Of a DNA stretch of 64,000 bases, positions 52,569 through 62,620 are shown piece by piece. The translations under genes were made by a program, and so were the position numbers. Position 1 is the stretch's first letter. Each line of letters begins with the position of its first letter. The notes beneath the pieces were generated by a model. It had not been told where the DNA came from. It ran no database searches and worked only from the letters and a program-made list of their open reading frames with translations. The DNA comes from Bathynomus jamesi (Eukaryota > Arthropoda > Malacostraca > Isopoda > Cirolanidae), in contig JAJOZX010000879.1 of assembly GCA_023014485.1 (NCBI GenBank), positions 311,501-375,500 on the forward strand, given 5' to 3'.

Positions 52569-53328
52569 TTCGGCTGAACAGGTACGGGAGGAGCAGAGGT
52601 AGCAGGGAGAGTGTTTCTAGAGTCTTTCGGTGGTTCTTGGGTTTGGTTAAAAGTGATTTTATTATGGAGAATTTAATTTGGCCTGGTGTTGCATAACAGC
52701 TCTCTAACTGCTGCCGTGCTTCTTCATAAGATGTTTTACTCTCTTGCATGCAGTTTATTTGAATGGCAGGGTTTCCACTCAAATGTTGTTTTAGGTAGGC
52801 AAATTTCTCTTGTTCAGGAAGACCTATGTTATCATAAATGTTTCTGAATGAGGTCTTAAAGTTTTGAAATTTAGAGGGATTTCCATCAAATGGTAATATT
52901 TGAAGCTCAGGAATTTTAGTACCTATTCTTGGTCTAGGTTTGGCTTCGGCATTATTTTCTTTTTTCGTTGTTAATACTTGTACCATCTGATGTATTTCAA
53001 TTTGGTAATAAATGTTTTTTTCATCTAGTTTCTCTTGTTTAGCTTCTGAGAAGCCTTCGGAACAAACAAACACACTAAGGATTTCCTCATCTAAATTTTG
53101 TAACTTGTCCAGTTGTGAAGACAAAAGCCGAGCATATGAATTTTTTTGTTCCTCAGTCCAATCATCCAATTTTTCTTTGATTGTAGCTAAAAGTTTAGTA
53201 GCTGAGGCTCTGATTGCTCCCCTCTTTTTTACCAATTTACTAGTTTCAAGCGCTTCCACATCACTTCCTAACCATGATGATACTGTCTCCATACTTTTTT
53301 CTGGAGTGGCTTCAGTTTCATTACCCAT
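52569..53328 (-). CDS. gag: BEL-C Gag, 3'-truncated
   Basis: From ATG 53328 about 250 codons are open. The middle shows ILPFDGNPSKFQNFKTSF and KFAYLKQHLSGNPAIQI, the DUF1759-type BEL gag signature. The zinc-knuckle region is absent because the coding sequence runs into the inverted PBS and LTR at 52568. The last residues (to a stop at 52546) are therefore an artefact of the junction. The start lies 140 bp inside the PBS at 53469-53486, a normal spacing. It would form the particle shell, but this product lacks the nucleocapsid part. Confidence 0.82.
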
Positions 53329-53468
53329 TTTTTAGGTTTAATATTATAAATGATATTATCAATGATATCTATAATTAAATTTTCAGATTATGTAAAAAAT
53401 TTAATTCACTGGATTTAAAACTATTGTATCAGAAATAAAAACAAAAAAGGGTAACCAACTTCTCGAAT

Positions 53469-53486
53469 GCCCACCCGGGGGCGCCA
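53469..53486 (-). promoter_or_regulatory. BEL-C primer-binding site (reverse strand)
   Basis: TGGCGCCCCCGGGTGGGC on the reverse strand follows the LTR end immediately. TGGCGCC starts are common in retroelements primed by lysine-type tRNAs. Confidence 0.8.
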
Positions 53487-54504
53487 TATTGAAAAATTTA
53501 TTGAAAAATTATTTTTTTTGAGAGATTACTTTTATTTAGATGCAATATTAAGGCTAAGTTTACTTTAAATAGACACAGTAATTATAGAAATAATAATGGC
53601 CCATTTAAACACTGTCAACGTAGCTACAGACTTTTTCACTGTAGGCTGCAGTGGTTTTAAGGTTAAAATTTGGTCGGCAGCCAGATTGCTAACTATGGTC
53701 AAGCTAAATTCATTAAAATTAATTTAGACTTACCAAAAGTGAAGTTGCCAATTGAACGTTACCCTTTCTATTTCTAACTAGTCTATAAGTTTCATTTAGT
53801 TTCCAGATTTTGAATTTTATTTGTTAAGTCACTATTTGGCACACTGCTAAGTTATTTATTCATAGGGGCTATTTCCCAGACCTAGGTTTTGCAGTTTGTT
53901 AGGCTAGGGCTGTATTGCCCTTAAGTTTTTGTTTTTAAAGATTTAAGGTTTTGAAGGTTTTTACTTAAGTTAAGTTAGGGCTATATTGCCCTAAAGTTTT
54001 AATAAGGGCTATTGCAGCCATTTAATTATTTAGTTAGGGCTGTTGTAGCCCGGTTCGAGTTTCTTCTAGGTACCTAGTTTTAATCTCTTACCTTAGTTAT
54101 GTATTTTGATTACGCTACTTATACCTAGTTCTGGTAGGCCACTATTTAGTTAAACAAGGTTTTAGTTTTTAGTTTAATTGCAGTGGTTAATATTGAGGTT
54201 TAAAGGTTGACTTTAAGTTGCCCGGTTAGTTGGGAACTACAAGAATTTTTTATGAAAAAACTAGCCCACTTGATTCAGCAGTCAAAATTTTTCGATGTCT
54301 AACAAAGAGTTCAGTTTTTCTTTGTCTCAGAAACTTTTTCTTTCTTCTTTTTGTTAATTAGGGAAACCCAACTTCACTAGTTGGTTCGGTAGAAACGAGG
54401 GTTATTATTTTTATTCTATATTTATTTTGTGGTAAATATTTGTTTGGTTTATATTTTATTTGGAAATATGTGGTTATTTCTACCCAACTTTTTTTTTTTT
54501 AACA
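53487..54504 (-). repeat. BEL-C 5' LTR, 1018 bp
   Basis: On the reverse strand it starts TGTTAAAAAAAAAAAG and ends TTTTCAATA. The outer end abuts the ATGAT duplication at 54505. It is the uninterrupted reference for the MITE-bearing LTR at 50979-52551 and the fragment at 34180-34632. Confidence 0.9.
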
Positions 54505-55150
54505 ATGATTCGCTCGGGCATGGTGGCGTACATTCTATATTCTTTTCCTGCTACTAAGGCAAAATAAACCTTCGTTTAACTTTGCTTGTTTTAATGCTAT
54601 CCGCAACAGAAAGGAGGCTTTCAGAAGATACGTCGTCATCGAAATCCTGACTCCCAGTTAGCTTATATTTCTGCCCGGAATCGTGCAAAATCTGTTCTTC
54701 GACTGGCCAAAAATTCTTTCACCGGACAAAAATGTGAAAACCTATCCAATTCTAATTCTTCTCGCTCTTTCTCGCATCTAGCTAAGAACCTCTTCAATAA
54801 CTTTACTTCCTCTTCTTTCCCTCCCTTTTTCCATTCCGACGGCATAGTTGCCGTCTCTTCTTCTTATCTTCTCCACCCACTTCACAAAGCGTCCTTCTCA
54901 ACAATCACTCAATGGTTCGCTTCGGACGGCTATGGTGCCCCTGACTTCTGATCGTTCTACTATCTCTGACTGGGGCAGGGAAAAATTGTTGCTTTGACTG
55001 CCTCAAAACTCAGTTCCTTAATCTGTCTAATTTACAATCTTTCACACGACTATCCCCTTACCTTCAGCAATACATAACTCAATCCTTCCTCTTCTATTCC
55101 AGCGTTTATGTCTAGTGTCCCAATTTCAAGGCCACGTCTATCTGATTGCC
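54505..55150 (+). pseudogene. LINE-A right part (post-endonuclease linker, truncated RT)
   Basis: Beginning at the ATGAT copy the frame continues the left part (MIRSGMVAYI...). Further blocks include SQLAYISARNRAKSVLRLAK near 54655 and HLAKNLFNNFTSSSFPP near 54780, the linker before RT. Little of the RT palm remains. A LINE C-terminal phrase near 55130-55170 (RKSANNLD) closes it, so most of RT is deleted. Confidence 0.68.
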
Positions 55151-55434
55151 GTGATGTATAGAAAGAGTGCAAATAATTTAGATTAAACAAAATTAAATAA
55201 TAAAAGTAAAATTCACGACAGGGTTGTTGACGGGAAAAGGTGACATAGGCGTTGCCTGGACGGATTAGGTACGTTGATGGCGGTGAGAAGTTTTGCGTGT
55301 TTTCTAACCCTTATAATTTATACTGTATGTATATTAATAATATAATTTATATTGATATTTACCTGAATAACATTTATATATATCTATTTTTTTAATTGGG
55401 GTTGTTTAACCTCCTTCGCAACATCTAAGGTTAT
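55151..55434. other. No recognisable gene
   Basis: AT-rich non-coding spacer after LINE-A. Confidence 0.55.
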
Positions 55435-55448
55435 ATGACGGAGGGGAC

Positions 55449-55590
55449 CTACAGCTTTACGTGGGATCCGAACCACGGGTCGCTACATAATCTGGGCGCA
55501 GAGGACGACCTCCCATTTAACTACTACCCAAACCCAATGTCGCTTAACTTCGCTGATCTCCGGGAAGCGGTGTTACGACATTGGCCACGA
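55449..55590 (-). other. 5S rRNA-like sequence with a tRNA-like B box (SINE-type)
   Basis: On the reverse strand, from about 55587, GATCAGCGAAGTTAAGCGAC and TTGGGTTTGGGTAGTAG closely follow 5S rRNA through its internal promoter, and the 5' part (GGCCAATGTCGTAACAC) is also 5S-like. About 30 nt after it comes GGTTCGGATCCC (55463-55474), a good B-box core in a T-arm-like stem (CGTGG/CCACG). The combination suggests a Pol III-transcribed SINE with a 5S head. A small frame on the forward strand across this region is incidental. Confidence 0.6.
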
Positions 55591-55603
55591 CGTAGCCCAT
55601 ATA

Positions 55604-56236
55604 TACAGCGTGTCCCAAAGAAATGTATACCCACTTTGTTCGATAATACCAGCTATGAGGATAATAAATATATTACTTTTTATATGTTTTTTAATAAAGA
55701 AGTTTCTCCTGAATCTAAATATGTAATTATTTTTATTAAAAATTGAAGAACAAAAAAGTTACAGATGTTTAAATTATAATTATTATTTTCGAGACTTTAT
55801 GTGCGATATTTTCTAATATTTTAACCGACTGTTTTGAGATACTTATGTTTAGTGTTGATATTGAAGCATAAATGTTGTAATTATTAGTTAATTCAAAAAA
55901 TTTACAAATTCCATGGTTAAATGACACTTTATCTAAGATGTTCGACGTCTTCCAGAACGTTGTTTTTGTAAGTTTTGCACAGTGCCGTCGGTTTCAAACT
56001 TATCTCGTATACGTGCAAAAATATTAGAAAATATCGCACATGAAGTCTCGAAAATAATAATTATAATTTAAACATCTGTAACGTTTTTGTTTTTCAATTT
56101 TTAATAAAAATAATTACATATTTAGATTCAGGAGAAAATTCTTTATTAAAAAACATATAAAACGTAATATATTTATTATCCTCATAGCTGGTATTATCGA
56201 ACAAAGTGGGTATACATTTCTTTGGGACACGCTGTA
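55604..56236. mobile_element. Mariner-type MITE, 633 bp
   Basis: Terminal TACAGCGTGTCCCAAAG at 55604 and its inverted complement at 56236 extend into about 225-bp inverted arms, with TA on both sides. The CAGCGTGTCCC terminus is a common mariner TIR. No transposase is present. Confidence 0.88.
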
Positions 56237-57208
56237 TATACGAACTCAGAATATATATATATCAGGTGGCCCAAAAAAACGCCTTGAGATCTGAACATCA
56301 GTAACTTCAAAAATATGCAGTTCACACTTCCAAAATTTATGAAACTTTTACCTCAATCTATTGATAAGCCATCATAAAATTTCAGACCTCTACATAAAAT
56401 ACTTTTTCCACAGCTGAGGGAACAATGAGGTATGGTGAAAACAAAATAATATCCTAAATCCTAAATGTGTATAGCTGTACCTGGCAACTATTCTAAGACT
56501 TGTAGTAGTTTTCTTAGCCTATGGATTGGATAAACTGTTATTCTCTGAAAAACGTCAGATGATATAGGCTACGCTCATCTTAAATACTGTTTTTTAAACT
56601 TACCCTTGAAATTATGGTTCTAACTAACGGTGAAAAAGCGGTGATTGAAAAGTGTTTCTTGGAAAAAAGATGGACTGGGGCAAGAATTTTGAGGGAATTT
56701 CCAGGAATAACTTGTAATGTTACGTCTGTGAATAGAATAATTAAAAAACTTAAAGCAACCTGTTCGACGGCACAGAAGCGGGGAAGTGGTCGGCCTGAAA
56801 CAGTTTACATTCAAGACAATATAGCAATGATCGAAATGATGAGCCTATCTCAAGAGGATCGATCTGGGTCACACTGCTTTCAGAGGAAAATTGCAAGAAA
56901 TTTAGGTATCAGTCGAAGTTCTATACAAAGAATGCAGAGAACGGTAGGACTTAAAGCATTTAAAAGGATCCGTGTTTGAAGACGTGACAGCAATGTAAGA
57001 GCTAAAAGAAAAATTCGTTGTAGAAAATTGGTTGATAGATTTTCGTCCAATGATGTTAAAAAAATAGTTTTTACAGATGAAAAAGATTTCACCATCGAGA
57101 TTGCTCGAAACTCCCGGAACGATGTTGTTTATGGTCGGCGTAAGAAAGACATTCCTCCATCGAGACTTTACCACCAGACGAGTTGGTTTTCCAAAAAAAA
57201 TCATGGTA

Positions 57209-58569
57209 TAGGGTGGGGCACGGGAACCAAGTGTTTTTGGAATAATCAGGAAAATGATATTTATTTTTGTAAAGAAAATATATTGGTAGAACAACATTCG
57301 TAAGAACATAGCATTTCATGTCATAATAATCATGTACCGAAAATTATATCTGGCATATGATGTCCTTGGCCGTCGACGCATTGTTGAAGGCGTTTACGAA
57401 AATTGGCCTCCACTCTTCCCAGCAGGTCTCTGTTGATTTGGATGATTTGTTGACGGATCGCTTCCTTCAATGCATCTAATGTACGGAGCTTGTCCTCGTA
57501 GACACGTGACTTGAGGTACCCCCATAGAAAGAAGTCACATGTGGACAAGTCAGGGGACCGAGGGGGCCATGCAATGTCACCAAATCTCGAAATGAGATGG
57601 TTGGGAAACAGGGGGCGAAGAACAGCCATTGACGCTCTGGCGGTGTGTGGCGTGGCCCCATCTTGCTGAAACCACAAATGTCGACGAGCAATACGCCTTC
57701 TTCGTAACTCAGGGATGAAAAAGGTGTTCACCATCTCAATGTAACGCCCAGATGTTATGGTAACGGTAACCCCATTTTGTTCGAAGAAATAGGGACCGAT
57801 GACGCCAAACTTTCCCACCGCGCACCAAACTGTAACCTTAGGGCTATGCAGCGGTTTTTCATGGAGTTGTCGCGGATTTTCAGCAGCCCAATACCGACAG
57901 TTTTGATTGTTGACGGCCCCATTAAGGTGGAAATGGGCTTCATCACTCATTACCACCATCATGTTTTCATTCTGCTCATAAAGTGCAAGCATTTCCTGTG
58001 CAAAATTCAGTCGTTGGGGGCAATCGTTTACATTCAATTCCTGCACCATCGCTAACTTGTATGGGTGAAAATGTAATTCTTCATGCAAAATCCGTCTAAC
58101 AGTACGATTGCTGATTCCGAGTGCAGCTGAATGTCTCCGAGCAGAGCGGCCTGGGCTTTGCAACATCGCTTGTCTGACCCTTTCAACGTTCTCTGGAGTA
58201 CGCACAGTGCGTTGCGGCCCCTTCGGTTTTGTTTTCATTATTGAGCCTCCTGTTCGAAGATTGTTAACCCAACGTAAGATTGTGTCACGAGCGGGAACAG
58301 AGTCATTTCGATGAATGTTGAATCTGCGGCGAAACGCACGCTGAACTGCTGTCACTGACTCGCCACTCCTAACAAAATGATCATACGCGAACATGCGGTG
58401 TTCTAACGTCCACTGCTCCATGATGGCACCTGAAAGATAAAGGTGAGTGTTAGTTAAAGTTAAATGCTATGAACCCAGGAATGGAATGCTACCTACCGCA
58501 CGCCCCTCCCATTCCTAATGGCCGATTACTAGCTATTCAAAAAACACTTGATTCCCGTGCCCCACCCTT
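57209..58569 (-). mobile_element. DD41D mariner-like transposon, 1361 bp, nested
   Basis: Ends GGGTGGGGCACGGGAA and its inverted match (about 34 bp, few mismatches), with TA at 57207-57208 and 58570-58571. It carries a single intact transposase gene. Removing it with one TA restores the host transposase reading frame. Confidence 0.93.
57330..58421 (-). CDS. Mariner-like DD41D transposase, intact, 363 aa
   Basis: From ATG 58421 to the stop at 57330 the frame is unbroken, and 363 aa is a full length for this group. The N-terminal third has two helix-turn-helix units (AVQRAFRRRFN; RHSAALGISNRTVRRIL). The catalytic domain shows MSDEAHFHLNG, FQQDGATPHTAR and WPPRSPDLSTCDFFLWG. Forty-one residues lie between the second aspartate and the third (in STCD), giving DD41D, as in the rosa group. 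The protein would excise and insert its own 1.36-kb element at TA sites. Intact TIRs, TA duplication and gene make this the best candidate in the window for an active element. Confidence 0.92.
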   Translation of the reverse strand: MEQWTLEHRMFAYDHFVRSGESVTAVQRAFRRRFNIHRNDSVPARDTILRWVNNLRTGGSIMKTKPKGPQRTVRTPENVERVRQAMLQSPGRSARRHSAALGISNRTVRRILHEELHFHPYKLAMVQELNVNDCPQRLNFAQEMLALYEQNENMMVVMSDEAHFHLNGAVNNQNCRYWAAENPRQLHEKPLHSPKVTVWCAVGKFGVIGPYFFEQNGVTVTITSGRYIEMVNTFFIPELRRRRIARRHLWFQQDGATPHTARASMAVLRPLFPNHLISRFGDIAWPPRSPDLSTCDFFLWGYLKSRVYEDKLRTLDALKEAIRQQIIQINRDLLGRVEANFRKRLQQCVDGQGHHMPDIIFGT

Positions 58570-59926
58570 TATTAGCAGGTGTATCATGGAATGGAAAGAT
58601 GAAACTTCATTGAATTTCAGAAAATAAAAACATTAATTCAGAAACCTATGTAAATCTCTTGGAGGAGAATCTTTTGCCTGATTGTCGGCGTCTGTATTAT
58701 GGAAACGATTTCATACTCCAACAAGATGGTGCTACAGCTCATACTAGCAAGTTCACACAGGATTATCTACAACAGAATGTAGTGAACTTCATTGGAAAAA
58801 ACGACTGGGCCCCGCAATCACCTGATTGTAATCCCATGGATTATTGCATATGGAATACTCTAGCAGAGAAGATTTATGAAGGCCAAAGAGAAAAGTTTAC
58901 AGAAATGCAATTAAAGAAAAAATACTCGAATGTTGACACAAAATAACATTAACAGAAATCAGAAAATGTATCATGTCGTGGAAGAAAAGGGTAAGAAGAT
59001 TAGTTTGTGAGCAGGACGGCGGACATATTGATCATACTGTATTTGGTGATAAGATGTGAATAATAATTTTTTTTTCAGTTTATATAATTTTTTTCACCAT
59101 ACCTCACTGTTCCCTCATCTGTGGAAAAATTAATTTATGTAGAGGTCTGAAATTTTTATGATCGCTTGAAGTAAAAGTTATGTAAATTTTGAAAATGTGA
59201 ACTGCATATTTTTTTTTATGTTACTGATGTTCAAATCTCAAGGCGGTTTTTTTGGGCCACCCGATATATATACTGTATATATATGTATATACAGTGGTGA
59301 GCTGCCAAAATTTTAACAACCGGTTCGCTAAGCTGCCAAAATTTTAACCACCGGGTTCTGTATAAAAAATTCTGAATTCGGCAATAAAAAATTGACAACC
59401 CTTCCCACCCCACCCTTTCGCAATTTTAATTAAATTAATTATCTCGCTATTTGCCTTTTTCAAGTGTCTGCATTTTATGATTCAGCTAGGTATTAATAAC
59501 TGCATGACAATTAATTAGTATAGTTAATTAGAGAAATAGACGTTTCTAATGAAATCAGAAAAGAAGAATTATTTAATAAAAACCGATGAATCATATTATC
59601 TACATAGTTAAAATTAAATTGCTCAGTCAACTTTAGCAATAATGAATTATTAGGCAAAACATAAATATCAGTACATCTATGCTTTTAAATTTTTTTTTTT
59701 TTAAATTTAAACATTTTTACTTACCTTATTATTACTTATTATGGTAATAATTTCCAAATGGCTTCTTGGTTTTCTTCGTAAACTGTCGTTTTGGATACAC
59801 GAACTCTGGTATCTAAAGCGGATCGATGACTTCTCATCCATGATTTGATATATGTTAACGGGTTCCAGAAGCTTAATGGTTTCCCCAACAAATTGATGAT
59901 CATAAAGCATGATATGTGTTTAGTTG

Positions 59927-61458
59927 CAAAAGTGGGCAGGACCGAGTTCCAAAAGGACCGTGAGCGGGAAAGTCGGTCCTTTTCTCAGTGAGGACCGAAA
60001 TGAGGAGCGACGGTCCATTTTTAAGCAATTCCGGACGGTCTTTTTTAGTGAGTTTAGTGTGTTTAGTGATTATTTGAAGTTCTAAAGAAGGTGGATCGTT
60101 TCCTCCAGAAGACTCAGAAAGAGACTGAGACTGAACTGAAACTTGTTTCAACACCTGGAGGAGACGAAGAATCTACTGATGTTAATGCTTCAACTTCAAG
60201 TCAAGCAACTGGAGCTCCTAGCGGAAGAACTGAACCCGGCAATCCCTGGCCGTACCTGAACAAATACTTTGAATACATGGGCCCCAAGGGTGAGCAGAAC
60301 CTGGAGTACAAGTGCTTGCTGTGCCTGCCGAACAAGAACATCCTCTCGACAAGCAACAAGAGCCAAAACAACCTCAAGCGACATGTCTCCAGGCGCCACC
60401 CTCACGCCCAGAACCAGTTCGACCAGTGCATCAAGGACGGGGTGGAGCTCCAGAAAAAGAAGAAGCGGCGAGGAGACCCTCAGGAGCGCCCCGACGACAA
60501 GAGGCAGAGGACCATGGTTCAGCCGACTATACGGGAGGCCATGGCTGGACCGTCCAGAGTCACCAAGGCTCTCTTTGAAGAGGTCAGTAAATTCAATTAA
60601 AAATCTTACAACTTTGTCTAGAAGTATTTATAATCATTAAATTACACTCAAATGTCAGTCAGTTATGATGAAACGTAACAAATTTTTATTTCTTTTTAAT
60701 TAGTTGATCACCTTATTTGTGGGCAACATGTTCAAATTGGGCTGGGTGAGGCTGGTGGAGGACGACGTCATGTATGACGTCGAGGAGATCAAGGCCAAGG
60801 TGAAGAAGCAGATGATGTCTATGGTGGAGAGGATTCTGGCAAAAGCGGACTCAGGCAAGGACACCAGCAGCAGCGAGGGTGAGAATGACCAGGACAATGA
60901 CGACTTCTTTGAGGCTCTCTACGAGGGCGGGGAGAAGACGAAGGAGACCGGGACCAAGTTGGTGGAGACATTTCTCAGCGAGAGGCCTGTGAAACCCTTC
61001 ATCTTCAACAAGGACTCGTTCCCCAGCCCGGCGTTGAAGGACTTGTTCATCAAGTTTAACACGCCTATTCCATCCAGTGCCGCCGTGGAGAGGCTCTTCT
61101 CTTTGGGGAAGGACGTCCTCAAGCCGAAAAGGTCAGGGCTCAGTGACAGCCATTTTTGAAATGCTAGTCTTCTTGAAGGGAAACTCAAGCATTTAACTTA
61201 ATAACTTTTTTTCATCATTTATATATTGCATTAATTATAATTTACGTTAATAAAATTAAAGATTTCCGGTGTCTTTAATTTCATTTTTCATTTTAATCAA
61301 ATTTTTCACTTATATTATATATAAGGACCGAGGACCGAGTCGTACCGAGTCGTTCCTAGGTCCTATCTTCAGAAAGGACCTGGACCATCGGTCTAGTTTG
61401 AGGCAAGGACCGGGACCGGGACCGTCCGTCCTTTATGAGGCCCGGGTGCCCACCTTTG
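59927..61458 (+). mobile_element. hAT-E: GC-rich, internally deleted hAT, 1.53 kb, 8-bp duplication
   Basis: Ends CAAAAGTGGGCA and TGCCCACCTTTG form 12-bp inverted repeats with one mismatch, flanked by perfect TTTAGTTG copies (59919-59926 and 61459-61466). About 100 bp at each end contain many GGACCG/CGGTCC words in both orientations. Its coding part is much more GC-rich, especially at third codon positions, than anything around it. Confidence 0.93.
60091..61159 (+). pseudogene. hAT-E BED-finger/dimerisation protein, two exons, catalytic core missing
   Basis: Exon 1 (60091-60582) encodes an N-terminal segment and a BED zinc finger (YKCLLC ... NNLKRHVSRRHPH) with a nuclear-type basic run (KKKKRRG). 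A GT (60583) to AG (60703) intron of 121 bp joins in phase to exon 2 (60704-61159), which carries an acidic serine-rich segment and IPSSAAVERLFSLGKDVLKP, the hAT C-terminal dimerisation domain. The whole RNase-H-like catalytic region between the two domains is absent. The expected ATG is GTG at 60091, with an upstream in-frame TGA at 60067. The end has a T5 run causing a shift just before the usual terminus. It could at most give a DNA-binding, dimerising protein without activity. Confidence 0.78.
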
Positions 61459-62097
61459 TTTAGTTGTTAAACTTGCTCTTCTATCACTACAAATAATATT
61501 CATCACCGAAAAACCTCTTTCTGCTTCTGCAGAACTTATTGCAATTGTGTTCATAATTTCTTTGCTTTCCTTATTGTTTCTGGAGCTGGAAGATCTTTCA
61601 ATTGAATGTTATTTTCTACATAGTCACGAAAATCATTTAAATCAATTTTAAATTTTAAGAATTTATTTAATTCGTGCAACTTTTCTTCTCCAAGTTTCCA
61701 AGGGACTCTGACTTCTTCAATGTTCCATGAAGTGGGGTCCATAACACTGAATAATTCAACAATTTTAGGTGTATTATTACCAGGACCTAAATTATCCTTT
61801 TTATACTTAATGTGTTGTTCATTTAATAATCTTGCCTTCATTTTATAAATTATGCACTCTATTACTTTTTCTCGTGGCAGTGATTTAAACCTTACATTTT
61901 CTGAGTCATTCGTCTATGGCGTGATTGACGTCATAACTTTTCTGAGAAAGTCTCTACTGAGAGATGAGAGTCTGAGAGCTCTCTTCAGCGTCCAGCAAAA
62001 AAGTTAACAACCGGTTCTTATTTTCAAAAAGATTTTAACAACCGGTTCGCGCGAACCGGTGCGAACCGGGTCCAGCTCACAGACCGTGCATGGAACA

Positions 62098-62532
62098 AGG
62101 AACTCTTCTGGGAAATTACATCCACTATAGTTCGAATAAATAATGATAAATGAAAAATACTATAGTTTTTTCTTTTTCATGATGGAAAGCCCAACGTGGG
62201 CACCGGGTTACACACAAAGAGGCCCAAAATATAGCTTCCATCACCAGCTATCTGCAAAGCAGATAGGATCCAGCTTTGGGACAGGATATAGAGTTTACAG
62301 CTTATACCTAGCCGACTACATTTAGAACCTCAATATAGGCAAGAAACTTGTTGCATTCACGTCGGATTGAATACATCAAAGAAAAAGGGGTAACTATTCT
62401 ATTTTTAGCCAAAAAACAAAACTTAAACCTCAACCGGGACATTGAGCGTCCACTTTTCAAGGCACATAACACGTCATTTATCATTACTTATTCGAACTAT
62501 AGTGGATATAATTTCCCAGAAGAGTTCCTTGT
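62098..62532. repeat. Inverted-repeat element, about 57-bp TIRs, 435 bp
   Basis: CAAGGAACTCTTCTGGGAAA at 62098 continues for about 57 bp, and its inverted complement ends CAGAAGAGTTCCTTG at 62532. The interior is non-coding. No convincing target duplication is seen. Confidence 0.8.
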
Positions 62533-62582
62533 GGGTTTGCATCATTCATTCATTTCACGTGTTTAATTGTGAAATTCATCCC

Positions 62583-62589
<7 letters not shown>

Positions 62590-62617
<28 letters not shown>
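62590..62617. repeat. (AT)n tract
   Basis: Alternating A/T ending in the TA used by the next mariner. Confidence 0.9.

Positions 62618-62620
<3 letters not shown>

Larger units (their letters stand above)
34180..54504 (-). mobile_element. BEL-C: 20.3-kb nested and internally inverted BEL/Pao insertion
   Basis: The outer ends are BEL LTR termini: TATTGAAAAATTT at 34180 and TTTTTAACA at 54504. ATGAT lies on both sides (34175-34179 and 54505-54509). Removing the block restores a continuous LINE-A reading frame across ATGAT. On the right the order is LTR, PBS, gag on the reverse strand. To the left of that, a second LTR, PPT, integrase and RT run on the forward strand, so the interior is inverted relative to the outer LTRs. 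LINE-B, BEL-B and three MITEs are inserted inside. Confidence 0.8.
56614..58946 (+). pseudogene. Mariner-like transposase (DD37D), interrupted
   Basis: The N-terminal 121 codons (56614-56979, ATG start) contain the paired helix-turn-helix (TGARILREF ... SSIQRMQRTVGL). A TGA then breaks the frame. The next frame has IVFTDEKDFT with the first catalytic aspartate. At 57209 the nested mariner interrupts, and coding resumes after 58569: the codons across the duplicated TA join smoothly into VLAGVSWNG. The rest (to 58946) has LQQDGATAHTS and PQSPDCNPMDYCIW; 37 residues separate the last two aspartates, so the triad is DD37D. At least one stop and frame changes besides the insertion disable it. Confidence 0.82.
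56262..59264 (+). mobile_element. DD37D mariner-like transposon, split by another mariner
   Basis: Ends TCAGGTGGCCCAAAAAAACG and (complement of) TCGGGTGGCCCAAAAAAACC, with inverted similarity extending about 70 bp and TA flanks at 59265-59266 and in the (AT)n on the left. Without the nested 1361-bp element and one TA, the unit is about 1.64 kb. Confidence 0.88.
59707..61870 (-). pseudogene. hAT-D transposase C-terminal half (KIAA1586-like), split
   Basis: On the reverse strand 61841-61551 encodes IVELFSVMDPTSWNIEEV and a [14 protein letters not shown] segment. The next 90 bp, in another frame, encode [20 protein letters not shown], the hAT glutamate and dimerisation helix. There the coding is cut at the TTTAGTTG duplication by hAT-E and resumes at 59926 with the C-terminal tail to 59707. 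The [13 protein letters not shown] form is typical of the KIAA1586/E3-SUMO-ligase-like hAT group. The N-terminal and first catalytic parts are missing. Confidence 0.72.
59292..62085 (-). mobile_element. hAT-D remnant, split by hAT-E
   Basis: The left end CAGTGGTGAGCTG at 59292 and a right end containing CAGCTCAC near 62072-62080 are inverted. Inside both ends lie several AACAACCGGTTCG motifs in opposite orientation. The extreme right end is diverged and no 8-bp duplication can be read. It contains the reverse-strand transposase described next. Confidence 0.65.

Noticed and set aside
55435..55746. 103-codon forward frame
   Set aside because: It crosses a reverse-strand 5S-like sequence and runs into the TIR of a mariner MITE, so it is an accidental frame.
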